A stretch of 64,000 nt of DNA from Halomonas alkaliantarctica. GTDB lineage: Bacteria; Pseudomonadota; Gammaproteobacteria; Pseudomonadales; Halomonadaceae. The position numbers and the translations under genes are program-made. The notes below the pieces were generated by a model that was not told the DNA's origin, did not search any database, and was given only the letters and a program-made list of their open reading frames with translations. Positions 51,006 through 60,429 of the stretch are shown piece by piece (positions within the stretch are counted from its first letter, which is position 1; the number at the start of each line of letters is the position of its first letter). The stretch is taken from the NCBI RefSeq assembly GCF_029854215.1, contig NZ_CP122961.1, forward strand, positions 2,356,001 through 2,420,000, written 5' to 3'.

Positions 51006-52403
51006 GTGCCGATAGCCGATATGCTCCAATCATTAACGCCATCGCCGCCGCTAATCATCTGCGTGGTGTTAGTGATTGCATTAGTAGAATCACTTGCCCT
51101 AGTGGGGTTACTGGTACCCGGAGTGGTTTTAATCACTACCGCTGCTTCCCTTGCGGGGCACCAGGATATTGACCTGGCTTGGCTAATTGGTGCCGCTTTT
51201 ATAGGCGCTGTTTTAGGTGATGGGATCAGTTACTCCCTGGGCTTTAAGCATCGAGAGCAGGTTACACACAGATGGCCCCTGTCCCAGCACCCTGAATGGT
51301 TAGGTCGCGGGGCACGATTCTTTGAGCGCTATGGGATATGGTCGGTGTTTATCGGTCGGTTTGTTGGCCCAGTGCGGCCCATTATTCCGCTGGTAGCAGG
51401 CATGATGCGGATGCCACCGCGAACTTTTATTTGGGCCAACGTAACCTCTGCGGCGCTGTGGGCACCTACCTATATACTGCCAGGCTACTTGCTGGGGCGC
51501 ACCTGGCAGCACCATTTGGATATACCGCCGGGATTAGAGAATGCCTTACTCATACTCGCGGCGATTATTGTCGTGCTCGCCGTGATTTTCTCGTGGGGTC
51601 GGCACCAGGCGACAAGGCATGGCCGACTTTACCGGGCAATTGCCGGAAGCATTCGCCGCGTGCCGCTACTACGTAGGCCGTGGCTAGCGATGAGCCAAAC
51701 CGGAGATGTTCCATTGGCTTCACTACTGCTGCTGGTAATAGCGCTGGGGAGTCTGTCTGGCTGGACATTGCTGGTTATCACCCACCATGGCCCGCTGGAA
51801 ATGGATCTATTCATTCAGCAACTGTCCTCCCAGTTGCAAAGTGATCTTTCTTACCTCATGGGTAATATTTTTGCGCGAATCGGCGACACCCTGGGCATTA
51901 TCGCTTTAACACTGCCTTGGGCGGCGTGGATGTTGGTGAGTAAGAGATGGGAGGCTTTGCTGCACTGGTGTGGTGCCTTTACTGGCGTTGCCTTGCTAAA
52001 CATTGTGGGCAAAGGAGTATTTGGGCGCGCTCGTCCAGATACACCTGATTACCTGACTGGCTCGTTTTCCTACCCCAGTGCCCATACGTCAACGGCCGTG
52101 GTACTCGTGGGCCTTACAGCGGCGTTCCTTGCGGCCGAAATGCCCCGCCAAAAACGCTTTTGGCTGTACTGGATAGCATTAGCGCTTGCGTTGCCCATGG
52201 CGCTATCAAGACTGGTGGTGGGTGTACACTGGTTCAGTGATCTGGTGGGAGGTGCGCTACTCGGCTTGGTCGTCTGCGCCCTCACGCTGCTGCACTGGCA
52301 GCAGCAGCCCCGCGCTCCTATGCGCCCCTGCCCGTGGCTTCTACTCAGTGTGGCATCGCTGGTGCTTATCAGCGCCCGCGTCGGCTTCTTGCCGCCGGTT
52401 TAG
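51006..52403 (+). CDS. DedA-PAP2 fusion membrane protein
   Basis: A 465-aa two-domain membrane protein. Residues 1-205 are a DedA (SNARE-associated/VTT) domain with LVGLLVPGVVL, GAVLGDGISYSLGF and FIGRFVGPVRPIIPLVAGM. Residues about 240-440 are a PAP2 lipid phosphatase with the three motifs KGVFGRARP, PSAHTSTA and SRLVVGVHWFSD. DedA proteins flip undecaprenyl phosphate or other lipids, and PAP2 enzymes dephosphorylate undecaprenyl pyrophosphate, so the fusion may recycle the lipid carrier; that is inference. It starts at GTG 51006 with CTGGAG upstream and is convergent with the LysE gene. Confidence 0.9.
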   Translation: MPIADMLQSLTPSPPLIICVVLVIALVESLALVGLLVPGVVLITTAASLAGHQDIDLAWLIGAAFIGAVLGDGISYSLGFKHREQVTHRWPLSQHPEWLGRGARFFERYGIWSVFIGRFVGPVRPIIPLVAGMMRMPPRTFIWANVTSAALWAPTYILPGYLLGRTWQHHLDIPPGLENALLILAAIIVVLAVIFSWGRHQATRHGRLYRAIAGSIRRVPLLRRPWLAMSQTGDVPLASLLLLVIALGSLSGWTLLVITHHGPLEMDLFIQQLSSQLQSDLSYLMGNIFARIGDTLGIIALTLPWAAWMLVSKRWEALLHWCGAFTGVALLNIVGKGVFGRARPDTPDYLTGSFSYPSAHTSTAVVLVGLTAAFLAAEMPRQKRFWLYWIALALALPMALSRLVVGVHWFSDLVGGALLGLVVCALTLLHWQQQPRAPMRPCPWLLLSVASLVLISARVGFLPPV

Positions 52404-52421
52404 CTTTAAATCGATACCGCT

Positions 52422-53045
52422 TTAACCAAGGGCGAGCCACAGGCCGACCCCAATCATCAGTGTTCCGGCGATGCGGTTAAGCAATCGCACATTGCCGCTT
52501 TTACCAAGCACATTGCGTAGCGTTTTGCCGCCAGTGGCGTAAACCAGCATGCTGGCAAACTCAATGGTCAAAATTACCGCGATCAGCAGGCTGAGCTGCC
52601 CCGGCAATGGACGGCTACTATCCAAAAAGGGCGGCAGTAACACCATAAAAAACGCCCACCCCTTGGGATTTGCCACTGCGGTAACAAAGCCTTGCATAGC
52701 TAACTGTAGGCGGCTTGCAGGCGGACCCGCATCTAGCTCACTGGGGATCGCCATGCGCCCACGTGAGCGCCACATCATGATGCCCAAATAACCCAGGTAA
52801 GCGCCACCCACCCACTTAAACAGCACAAACAGATCTGGCTGACGCAGCATCAATGCAGCCACACCCGCGCCTGCGGCGGCAGCCACAAAGCCAACGCCCA
52901 GCAGCTCGCCTATCATCATCCACAGCGTACGTTTAACGCCTTGGGTCATCCCCAGTACCATGGCGAGGGTCATGCACATACCGGGGGTCAGCGAAACAAA
53001 CAGAAACGTTGGTACAAAAACCGACAGCGTGGCCCACGACATCAT
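52422..53045 (-). CDS. LysE/RhtB-family amino acid exporter
   Basis: A 207-aa, six-helix transporter. The N-terminus (FVPTFLFVSLTPGMCMTLAM) carries the TPGP-like motif of the RhtB family, here TPGM. The middle loop, NPKGWAFFMVLLPPFLD, is also typical. The substrate is likely an amino acid such as homoserine, threonine or leucine but cannot be named. It lies four bases after the ubiX start on the same strand, so ubiX and this gene may share a transcript. The first Met is doubled. Confidence 0.9.
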   Translation of the reverse strand: MMSWATLSVFVPTFLFVSLTPGMCMTLAMVLGMTQGVKRTLWMMIGELLGVGFVAAAAGAGVAALMLRQPDLFVLFKWVGGAYLGYLGIMMWRSRGRMAIPSELDAGPPASRLQLAMQGFVTAVANPKGWAFFMVLLPPFLDSSRPLPGQLSLLIAVILTIEFASMLVYATGGKTLRNVLGKSGNVRLLNRIAGTLMIGVGLWLALG

Positions 53046-53048
53046 AGT

Positions 53049-53693
53049 TCAGTCATCCTTATCTCCGACCTCACCCCAACGAGGCACCAGCGCATGCTCG
53101 ATACCTAACTGGTTGAGGATACGCGCCACAATAAAATCAATCAGATCATCAATGCTTTGCGGGCAGTGATAAAAACCTGGGGCTGCCGGTAAGATGACCA
53201 CGCCCAAGCGGCTCAATGCCAGCATGTGCTCCAAGTGAATCGGTGAAAACGGGCTTTCCCGCGGCACCAACACCAGCGTTCTGCGCTCTTTAATCGCCAC
53301 ATCCGCCGCCCGCTCAATCAGGTTATTGCTCGCGCCCGTTGCAACGGCTGAAAGCGTCCCGGTTGAACACGGGCACACCACCATGGCAGACGGCGCACCT
53401 GAGCCTGACGCCACCGGCGCCATCCAGTCTTCGCGGCCAAAGCAGCGAATCTGTCCGGGCCGCGCCCCGCTGCGCTCACTCAGCGCCTCGACTAAGCGCT
53501 GTGGCTGGGCGGGCAACTCAATATCGGTTTCCGTGGCAATCACCATGTGCGCGGCTTTCGAAATCATGACCCATACTTCATGACCTGCGGCGACTAAAAC
53601 ATCGATCAAGCGCAAGCCGTATTGAGCCCCCGATGCGCCGGTGAGCGCCACGGTAATCGGCCTTTTGAACGCTGCGTCAGCTCTATCCGTCAC
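53049..53693 (-). CDS. ubiX: Flavin prenyltransferase UbiX
   Basis: A 214-aa enzyme that makes prenylated FMN, the cofactor of the decarboxylase UbiD in ubiquinone synthesis. It has the flavodoxin-like start [19 protein letters not shown], then [20 protein letters not shown], and [19 protein letters not shown]. Its start overlaps the mpl stop by four bases. ubiD is not in the window. Confidence 0.96.
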   Translation of the reverse strand: MTDRADAAFKRPITVALTGASGAQYGLRLIDVLVAAGHEVWVMISKAAHMVIATETDIELPAQPQRLVEALSERSGARPGQIRCFGREDWMAPVASGSGAPSAMVVCPCSTGTLSAVATGASNNLIERAADVAIKERRTLVLVPRESPFSPIHLEHMLALSRLGVVILPAAPGFYHCPQSIDDLIDFIVARILNQLGIEHALVPRWGEVGDKDD

Positions 53694-55099
53694 GCTTTAC
53701 CCTCCTTGGCAGCGGCTAACGCGGCGAGCAGGCGTTCATGCACGCCCTCAAAGCCACCGTTGGACATCACCACAATACGGTCTAGTGGTGACGCTTGTGT
53801 AACCACCGCTGCCACCAACGTATCGATATCGCTAAATAGCTGGGCATGCGCCCCTTGCGTGGCGACCAGTTCTTCCATCGACCAGTCGAGCCCAGCGGGC
53901 TGGAACCAAAATACGCCATCAGCGTCAGCCACGCTCTCGATTAACCGCTCGCGCAGGGCGCCTAAACGCATGGTGTTCGAGCGCGGTTCGATGACCACCA
54001 GCAGGCGTCCTTTAATGGTGGCCGCACGTAGCCCTTTGAGCGTCGCGGCAATCGCCGTGGGATGGTGGGCGAAATCATCGATCACCTGGATGCCATTGAT
54101 TTCACCGCGCACTTCCTGGCGCCTTCTGGGTGTTTCAAAGCGCGCCAGCGCCGCACAGCCACGGGCTAAATCAACCCCACACAAATGCGCCGCCGACAGC
54201 GCTGCCAGCGCATTGCGGGCGTTATGCTCGCCGGTCAGCGCCCACTCGACGACCCCGTCCTCATCTTGGCCATTTGTATCCTGACCGGGCTCCCCACCGC
54301 GATAAATCACCTGGAAGCGACTGGCGTCGTCGCGCTCTAATTTCAGCTGCCACTCGCTCTTATCCTGATCACCAAAGTGCGCTACCGGTGTCCAAGCACC
54401 CTGGCTCAGCACGCGCTCAAGGGCGGGCTGCTCATCGGCAACTAATAAGTGGCCTTGGCTTGGCACGGTACGCACCAGGTGATGGAACTGGCGCTCAATG
54501 GCGGCCAAGTCGGGGAAGATATCGGCGTGGTCATACTCAAGGTTGTTGAGTATGGCGATATGCGGACGGTAGTGAACAAACTTGGAACGTTTATCGAAGA
54601 ACGCCGTGTCGTACTCGTCAGCTTCCACCACAAACGGCGCTTGCGGATCTCCCAAGCGCGCCGACACGCCAAAATTGCGCGGCACGCCGCCAATTAAAAA
54701 CCCCGGTGCTAAGCCACCACTCTCTAACAGCCAAGCTAATACGCTTGCGGTAGTGGTTTTTCCGTGAGTACCCGCCACGGCAATGACGCGTCGCCCAGGC
54801 AGCACGTGCTCAGCCAACCACTGCGCCCCCGAGGTATACGGCAGGCCGCTATTGAGTAGCGCCTCAACCTCTTCATTGCCCCGTGACAAGGCGTTGCCCA
54901 CAACGACAATATCCGGCGCTGGCGACAGATGCTCGGCGTGATAGCCCTCCATTAAGGTGATGCCCGCATCAACCAACTGGGTGCTCATGGGTGGGTAAAC
55001 ATTCTGATCGGAGCCACTCACTTGGTGCCCCATTTCACGCGCCAGCAGTGCCAGGCTACCCATAAAGGTGCCGCAAATACCCATAATATGCAGATGCAT
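53690..55099 (-). CDS. mpl: UDP-MurNAc:L-Ala-D-Glu-meso-DAP ligase (murein tripeptide recycling)
   Basis: A 469-aa Mur-ligase-family enzyme that joins the recycled murein tripeptide to UDP-MurNAc. The N-terminus [20 protein letters not shown] is the MurC/Mpl nucleotide-sugar fold with the Mpl-typical ICGTFMG. The ATP-binding loop is [18 protein letters not shown], and the central motif is HNARNALAA. The set of peptidoglycan genes elsewhere in the window fits active wall turnover. The 275-bp upstream region toward the glutaredoxin gene is AT-rich and has no other gene. Confidence 0.96.
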   Translation of the reverse strand: MHLHIMGICGTFMGSLALLAREMGHQVSGSDQNVYPPMSTQLVDAGITLMEGYHAEHLSPAPDIVVVGNALSRGNEEVEALLNSGLPYTSGAQWLAEHVLPGRRVIAVAGTHGKTTTASVLAWLLESGGLAPGFLIGGVPRNFGVSARLGDPQAPFVVEADEYDTAFFDKRSKFVHYRPHIAILNNLEYDHADIFPDLAAIERQFHHLVRTVPSQGHLLVADEQPALERVLSQGAWTPVAHFGDQDKSEWQLKLERDDASRFQVIYRGGEPGQDTNGQDEDGVVEWALTGEHNARNALAALSAAHLCGVDLARGCAALARFETPRRRQEVRGEINGIQVIDDFAHHPTAIAATLKGLRAATIKGRLLVVIEPRSNTMRLGALRERLIESVADADGVFWFQPAGLDWSMEELVATQGAHAQLFSDIDTLVAAVVTQASPLDRIVVMSNGGFEGVHERLLAALAAAKEGKA

Positions 55100-55374
55100 G
55101 GCTTTCGCCCCGTTAATCGCCAGTAAACTAATTTACTAAAAGCCAAAAAAATGGCGTAAAAATAACTAAACAGTTTAAAAATAGCTAAGCAGCCTAGCAT
55201 GTTGACTCTATTTGCTCATCTACTCATCGCCATAAACGGTGACCAAGTGCCCCCTCAAGTGACAAATCCCTTTAGTTGTTGCAGGATGCGGCCACTGTTT
55301 ATTAACAATGACTATCTCTTTCTTTCCACTCGCCACGCTGATGTAAGCCAACACATCAGCATAGGAGCCTATCG

Positions 55375-55761
55375 ATGCGCATTTTAATTCGCTATTTTTT
55401 CCGCGGCCTTCGCTTGGTGCTCGCCCCGGTCATGCTGATTTCCGAGAAGCTCTCCACACCGAAGTCAGTAGAGCGAACGCCTGAAGAGCAAGCCAAGGTG
55501 GATCAAGCGTGCCAGAACCTCGCGCTGTACCAATTTCGCACCTGCCCCTTTTGCATCAAGGTGCGCAAAGAGATCGCGCGACTGGGTTTAAACATTGAGG
55601 TACGTGATGCTCAGCTTGACCCTGCGCATAAGCAGGCACTCTTAGAAGGGGGCGGCAAAGTCAAAGTGCCCTGCTTGAGAATCACCCACGACGATGGGCG
55701 TGAGGAGTGGATGTACGAATCTGACACTATCAATGCCTGGCTGCACCAGCAGTTTGGTTAA
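55375..55761 (+). CDS. Membrane-associated glutaredoxin-like protein
   Basis: A 128-aa protein. Residues 1-30 are a basic/hydrophobic stretch (RILIRYFFRGLRLVLAPVML) that may anchor it to the inner membrane. Residues 50-128 are a glutaredoxin fold with the CPFC active site in YQFRTCPFCIKVRKEI. A cis-Pro is seen in KVKVPCLRI, and YESDTINAWLHQQF is the C-terminal helix typical of GST/Grx-like proteins. It likely handles thiol reduction or glutathionylation; the partner is unknown. It is convergent with the next gene across a perfect inverted repeat. Confidence 0.9.
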   Translation: MRILIRYFFRGLRLVLAPVMLISEKLSTPKSVERTPEEQAKVDQACQNLALYQFRTCPFCIKVRKEIARLGLNIEVRDAQLDPAHKQALLEGGGKVKVPCLRITHDDGREEWMYESDTINAWLHQQFG

Positions 55762-55801
55762 ATGCTTTTAATGGACATGGATAGCCACTTAGGACTTTTC
55801 A

Positions 55802-55825
55802 CCAGGTCGGCAAACGTCGACCTGG
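55802..55825. repeat. Perfect 8-bp inverted repeat between convergent genes
   Basis: CCAGGTCG, an 8-nt loop, CGACCTGG. It lies between the stops of the glutaredoxin gene and the small secreted-protein gene. It has no T run on either side, so it is at best a weak terminator. Confidence 0.6.
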
Positions 55826-55829
55826 AGGA

Positions 55830-56351
55830 TTAGAACTCGACTTTTTGCGCCTCGACATCGAACGCCACGTCGATCTCAATGCCTTCTTCCGGGCTTGGCG
55901 TTTCGCCTAGTTCGACTTGCAACGCCATCACTCCCTCTATCTTTCCAGCGACATGAACCGTTTGGCTGGAGCGTTCATAGTGCGTTAGCGTTACTGTCAC
56001 TTCTCCGCCGTCAGAGGTGAATAACGGCGGGGAAATAGACGCCCCCCCAATCGAGTAAAGCACGACTGAATTGATCAACTGCTCTTCGTTCAAGGTCAGG
56101 CTAATCGAAAGCGCCTCTTCGCCTTCCCACACCTCATCGTCAACTGAGCCCGTGATATCGATATTGATATCGTCGCCTAACTCTACGAATGAAGCATTTG
56201 AGTCCCTGCCATGACTTAAAATAAACCACTCGCGTTGCTCACCATCCAACGACCCCACTATTTCCGGGGTGGGTTGGTCTGCGTGCTCAGTGGCATTACT
56301 ACTGACAGGTAGCCAAAAAGCGATCAGCATTATTCCAATTTGTTTCCTCAT
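55830..56351 (-). CDS. Small secreted protein, unknown
   Basis: A 173-aa protein with a Sec signal peptide (MRKQIGIMLIAFWLPVSSNA). The mature part is acidic and beta-rich (VELGDDINIDITGSVDDEVW; GEVTVTLTHYERSSQ; EEGIEIDVAFDVEAQ), which suggests an immunoglobulin-like or jelly-roll fold. The open frame extends 65 codons further upstream, but ATG 56351, with AGGAAG upstream and an obvious signal peptide, is the natural start. I do not recognise the family. It is divergent from the peptide-binding-protein gene. Confidence 0.7.
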   Translation of the reverse strand: MRKQIGIMLIAFWLPVSSNATEHADQPTPEIVGSLDGEQREWFILSHGRDSNASFVELGDDINIDITGSVDDEVWEGEEALSISLTLNEEQLINSVVLYSIGGASISPPLFTSDGGEVTVTLTHYERSSQTVHVAGKIEGVMALQVELGETPSPEEGIEIDVAFDVEAQKVEF

Positions 56352-56649
56352 AAGACTTTTTCTTCCTGTTAGGTTTATCTTTTTACTTGCGACTTTCGTC
56401 TTAAAGAACGCCCTCAGCGTGCCGCTATTAGCCCCATCATTCAGTAGACGAATGATGCCTGTCATTATTTCGATTGTATGACGCGATAGGCACTCTCTAT
56501 GTTGTAAGCCTAGGTTGTGCGCTTGTGTTGTAAATAGGCTTACCAACTGACCGTGTCTGTTTTACTGACGCTTTCCTGACGGGAAGGCTGCTTCTAGCCA
56601 AGAAAGCGGCGGTAAAACGAACAATAAACAATGACCTAAGGGAACGATA

Positions 56650-58230
56650 ATGACGCTCAAGAAAACCTTACTGGCTTCCGTTATTGGTGTAGTGTTTGCG
56701 GGTACAACGTTACTGCCGATGGCCGCAAGCGCTGAAACGCTACGCATTGGCTACGCTGCCGACCCTGAAACCCTCGATATCCATGAGCAGCTTTCTGGCG
56801 GCATGCTGCGCTTCTCTCACTTAGCATTTGACCCGTTGGTACGCTGGACAAAAGATTTTGAGTTTGAACCGCGCTTAGCCACCGAGTGGGAACAGGTCGA
56901 CGAAACCACCATGCGCATGACCTTGCGCGAAGGCGTTACCTTCCACTCCGGCAACGAATTCACCGCCGAAGATGTGGTTTGGACCATTGAGCGTCTGAAA
57001 GAGAGCCCTGACTATCGTGCTATTTTTGAGCCAGTGGCCAGCGCCGAAGCCGTTGACGACTACACCGTTGAGATCGTCACCAGCGAACCTTACCCACTGC
57101 TACTCAACCTAGCTACCTACATCTTCCCGCTGGATAGCAAATTCTATAGCGGCGAAACCGACGATGGCAGCGACAAAGCTGAAATCATCAAGGCCGGTAA
57201 CTCCTATGCTTCGCGCAATGTTTCCGGTACCGGCCCGTTTATCGTCACCGACCGTCGCCAAGGGGTCCGCGTTGACTTCAAACGCTTTGAAGATTACTGG
57301 GATACTGAAAGCGAAGGCAACGTTACCGACATCGTGCTGACGCCCATCGCTGAAAACGCATCACGAGTAGCTGCTCTGCTCTCCGGCGGCGTCGACTTTA
57401 TTGATGCCGTACCGCCCAATGACTTGGATCGCGTAAGCGAAGCAGATGGTGTCAATCTCATTGAGATTGACGGCACGCGTATCATTGGCTTCCAGATGAA
57501 CGAAGAGCGCGTTGAAGCCTTCCAGGATGCCCGCGTCCGCCAAGCGGTTGATTTGGCAATTAATCAGGAAGCCATTGCCGACCGTTTAATGCGTGGATTT
57601 GCTAACCCAGCGGGTCAATTCTCACCTGAGGGTTACTCAGGCCATAACCCAGACTTAACGCCGCGCTACGACATTGAGCGCGCCAAAGAGCTAATGGCCG
57701 AAGCGGGCTACGAAGACGGCTTTAGCGTTGAAATGATTGCACCTAATAACCGCTACGTTAACGATGCCCAGATTGCCCAGGCGGTCGCCAACATGCTGGC
57801 GCAAATCAATATTGACGTTGACCTGCGTACCATGCCGCTGGCCCAGTACTGGCCTGAGTACGATACCCGCCAGTCAGATATGGCGATGATCGGCTGGCAC
57901 GCGGATACCGAAGATACCGCTAACTTCTTCCAGTATCTAACCTTCTGCTTTGATGAAGAGACGGGTGCTGGCCAGTACAACTACGGTGGCTACTGCAACG
58001 AAGAGATTGACGCACTGGTAACTGAAGCGGATAGCGAAACCGACCTAGAAAAACGCAATGAAATGCTGCGTGAAGCCGAAGCGATGCTCTATGAAGACAC
58101 TGGTTTCATCATGTTGCATTGGCAGAACCTGGCTTATGCCGCGGCTGACGGCGTTGAAGCAGAGCCCGTTGTCAACGCTATCGACTTCCCCTACCTGGGT
58201 GACTTGGTGATTAATCGCAGCGATGACTAA
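56650..58230 (+). CDS. Dipeptide/oligopeptide ABC transporter substrate-binding protein
   Basis: A 526-aa periplasmic family-5 binding protein (DppA/OppA type). It has a Sec signal peptide ending MAASAE near residue 27; no lipobox is present. It starts ETLRIGYAADPETLDIHEQL and has the family-typical segments WTIERLKESPDYRAIF and DARVRQAVDLAINQEAIADR, with GYEDGFSVEMIAPN later on. It is the first gene of a five-gene importer operon and is separated from the permeases by 190 bp with a hairpin, the usual way to make more binding protein than permease. Peptides are the likely substrate given the prolidase gene downstream; nickel or other solutes are possible. Confidence 0.93.
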   Translation: MTLKKTLLASVIGVVFAGTTLLPMAASAETLRIGYAADPETLDIHEQLSGGMLRFSHLAFDPLVRWTKDFEFEPRLATEWEQVDETTMRMTLREGVTFHSGNEFTAEDVVWTIERLKESPDYRAIFEPVASAEAVDDYTVEIVTSEPYPLLLNLATYIFPLDSKFYSGETDDGSDKAEIIKAGNSYASRNVSGTGPFIVTDRRQGVRVDFKRFEDYWDTESEGNVTDIVLTPIAENASRVAALLSGGVDFIDAVPPNDLDRVSEADGVNLIEIDGTRIIGFQMNEERVEAFQDARVRQAVDLAINQEAIADRLMRGFANPAGQFSPEGYSGHNPDLTPRYDIERAKELMAEAGYEDGFSVEMIAPNNRYVNDAQIAQAVANMLAQINIDVDLRTMPLAQYWPEYDTRQSDMAMIGWHADTEDTANFFQYLTFCFDEETGAGQYNYGGYCNEEIDALVTEADSETDLEKRNEMLREAEAMLYEDTGFIMLHWQNLAYAAADGVEAEPVVNAIDFPYLGDLVINRSDD

Positions 58231-58299
58231 GCATTAACACCGCTGATTAAGTGCCTTGCATTAAATCAAAAGAGTCACTTACGCATTAACCGCAAGGAT

Positions 58300-58337
58300 G
58301 CTTCGCTCCCTAAGCGTTTAGGGGGCGAAGCCTTTTG
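58300..58337 (+). terminator. Hairpin between binding protein and permease genes
   Basis: GCTTCGCTCCCTAA, a three-base loop, TTAGGGGGCGAAGC, followed by CTTTTGT. The 14-bp stem has one mismatch. It probably causes partial termination or protects the upstream mRNA, raising the amount of binding protein. Confidence 0.75.
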
Positions 58338-58419
58338 TATGGCGGTTCTAGGCTGAGAGAACTCTGCATAACATGCCCCTACTTCCTTTGATGAACCCTT
58401 CACATAGGTGGCGTACGCC

Positions 58420-59469
58420 ATGATTGCCTTTTTAATCAAGCGGCTGATGCACGCAATTTTGGTGATGTTTGTCATCAGCGTGCTGGCCTTCGCCATTCAG
58501 GATAACCTGGGTGACCCCGTACAGCAGATGGTTGGCCAGTCGGTGCCGGAAAGCGAGCGTGAAGCAATTCGCGAGCGTTTAGGCCTCAATGACCCCTTCC
58601 TGGTGCAGTACGTTCGTTTTGCTAAAAACGCCGTGCAAGGTGATTTTGGCTACTCGTACTTCTATCGCGAACCGGCGTTAGAAGTTATCGCTCGCCACTT
58701 ACCCGCCACCCTGGAGCTGGTATTTGCTGCGACGTTGATTATTGTGCTGTTTTCAGTCCCTATAGGTGTGTACAGCGCTATCAAACCGCGCTCACCGATT
58801 TCACGCCTTTTTATGGGTGTGTCGATTGTCGGCATTTCGATTCCGGTGTTCTTGACCGCGATCGTACTAATTCAAATCTTCGCCATTGGCGTCACCGTCA
58901 CGCTGTTCCCAGAAAGTACCGGCTGGGGCGCATGGCTAAACGACTTCTTCTCCACCGAAGGCAATATGCCTTCCTTCGGCCGTGGCTATGACCTCGTTAA
59001 CGTGGTGGGTAACTGGGATACCAACCTAGCCACCTGGAACGGTTTGCAGCATCTCGTATTACCGGCGGTCTCATTGGCCTCGATTATGCTACCGCTGTTT
59101 ATCCGCCTGATTCGTGCCGAAATGATGGAAGTCATGCAGTCGGAGTACGTGAAGTATGCCCGCGCGAAAGGGATCTCTATGCGCCGGGTTTATTTCGTTC
59201 ACGCGCTCAAAAACACCATGCTGCCCGTTATTACCGTGGGGGGCGTGCAGATCGGCACCATGGTGGCCTACACCATTTTGACCGAGACCGTTTTCCAATG
59301 GCCTGGCATGGGCTTGATGTTTTTGGATGCTATAAACCGCGCCGATATTCCGCTGATTGTGACCTACCTGATGATTGTCGGCGTTATTTTTGTGGTCACC
59401 AATACGATTGTGGATCTGATCTACGGTCTGGTGAACCCCACCGTTAAACTGACTGGGAAGCCCGCATGA
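58420..59469 (+). CDS. Peptide ABC transporter permease (DppB type)
   Basis: A 349-aa inner-membrane permease with six helices and the family start FLIKRLMHAILVMFVISVLA. It has the large periplasmic loop DNLGDPVQQMVGQSVPESER and the cytoplasmic EAA-like loop EYVKYARAKGISMRRVYFVH, which couples to the ATPase. I start at ATG 58420, seven bases after AGGTGG; a GTG four codons upstream is the alternative. The stop overlaps the next permease by four bases. Confidence 0.95.
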   Translation: MIAFLIKRLMHAILVMFVISVLAFAIQDNLGDPVQQMVGQSVPESEREAIRERLGLNDPFLVQYVRFAKNAVQGDFGYSYFYREPALEVIARHLPATLELVFAATLIIVLFSVPIGVYSAIKPRSPISRLFMGVSIVGISIPVFLTAIVLIQIFAIGVTVTLFPESTGWGAWLNDFFSTEGNMPSFGRGYDLVNVVGNWDTNLATWNGLQHLVLPAVSLASIMLPLFIRLIRAEMMEVMQSEYVKYARAKGISMRRVYFVHALKNTMLPVITVGGVQIGTMVAYTILTETVFQWPGMGLMFLDAINRADIPLIVTYLMIVGVIFVVTNTIVDLIYGLVNPTVKLTGKPA

Positions 59470-60422
59470 GCACCACAAACAATTCCTCCCAAGCGAGCGT
59501 TTCACCCAGCCGCTGGGAACGTCTGCGCGACTCCTACATGTGGTACAGCTTCAAACGCGATTATACCGCCCAGCTCTGCTTGGCCGTGTTTATTTGCATG
59601 GTCATCGCTGCCTTTGCCTCACCGCTGCTGGCGCCCACGAACCCTTACGACCTCTCTCAAATCGACATTATGTCATCTGAACTGCCGCCCTTCTGGATTG
59701 ATGGCGCCGATGACCGTTACGCCTTGGGCACCGACGCCCAGGGGCGCGATTTGTGGTCAGTTGTGCTATATGGCACCCGTGTCTCGCTGCTGATTGGTTT
59801 CGGTGCGGTTATTTTGCAGGCGCTCATAGGGGTCACCTTTGGCCTAATGGCGGGCTACCTGGGCGGTCGTGTCGATACGATATTGATGCGCCTGGCAGAC
59901 ATTCAGCTCTCCTTCTCGACGCTGATGGTCGCTATCGTGGTGGGCGCTTTGGTCAAAGCGACCATGGGCAGCGCCTTCTATAGCCAGTACGCGGTGATGA
60001 TGCTGATCCTGATTATCGGCCTGGCCGAATGGCCCCAGTATGCCCGCACCGTGCGCGCCTCAGTGCTGGCAGAGAAAAACAAAGAGTATGTTGACGCCGC
60101 CCGCGTGATGGGTTTGCGCAGCAAACGGATTATGTTCCGCCACGTGCTGCCCAACACCATGTCACCAATCTTTGTTATCTCCACCGTACAGATCGCCAAC
60201 GCGATTATCTCTGAAGCGGCGCTGTCGTTTCTGGGACTGGGGATGCCAGAGACCCACCCCTCGCTTGGCTCACTGATCAAATCGGGCTTTGACTACATCC
60301 AGTCCGGCTCCTGGTGGATCACCTTGATCCCGGGCGCAGTTCTGGTGGTGCTTGTGCTGTCGATCAATCTACTTGGCGATTGGCTGCGTGATGTCATGAA
60401 CCCACGACTCTATAAAGGCTGA
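59466..60422 (+). CDS. Peptide ABC transporter permease (DppC type)
   Basis: A 318-aa permease, partner of the DppB-type gene it overlaps. The cytosolic N-terminus is about 45 residues, then the first helix. It has the typical LGTDAQGRDLWSVVLYGTRV in the first periplasmic loop and the EAA-like loop EYVDAARVMGLRSKRIMFRH. SFLGLGMPETHPSLGSLI is a strong family marker. The stop is seven bases before the first ATPase gene. Confidence 0.96.
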   Translation: MSTTNNSSQASVSPSRWERLRDSYMWYSFKRDYTAQLCLAVFICMVIAAFASPLLAPTNPYDLSQIDIMSSELPPFWIDGADDRYALGTDAQGRDLWSVVLYGTRVSLLIGFGAVILQALIGVTFGLMAGYLGGRVDTILMRLADIQLSFSTLMVAIVVGALVKATMGSAFYSQYAVMMLILIIGLAEWPQYARTVRASVLAEKNKEYVDAARVMGLRSKRIMFRHVLPNTMSPIFVISTVQIANAIISEAALSFLGLGMPETHPSLGSLIKSGFDYIQSGSWWITLIPGAVLVVLVLSINLLGDWLRDVMNPRLYKG

Positions 60423-60429
60423 GGACACC

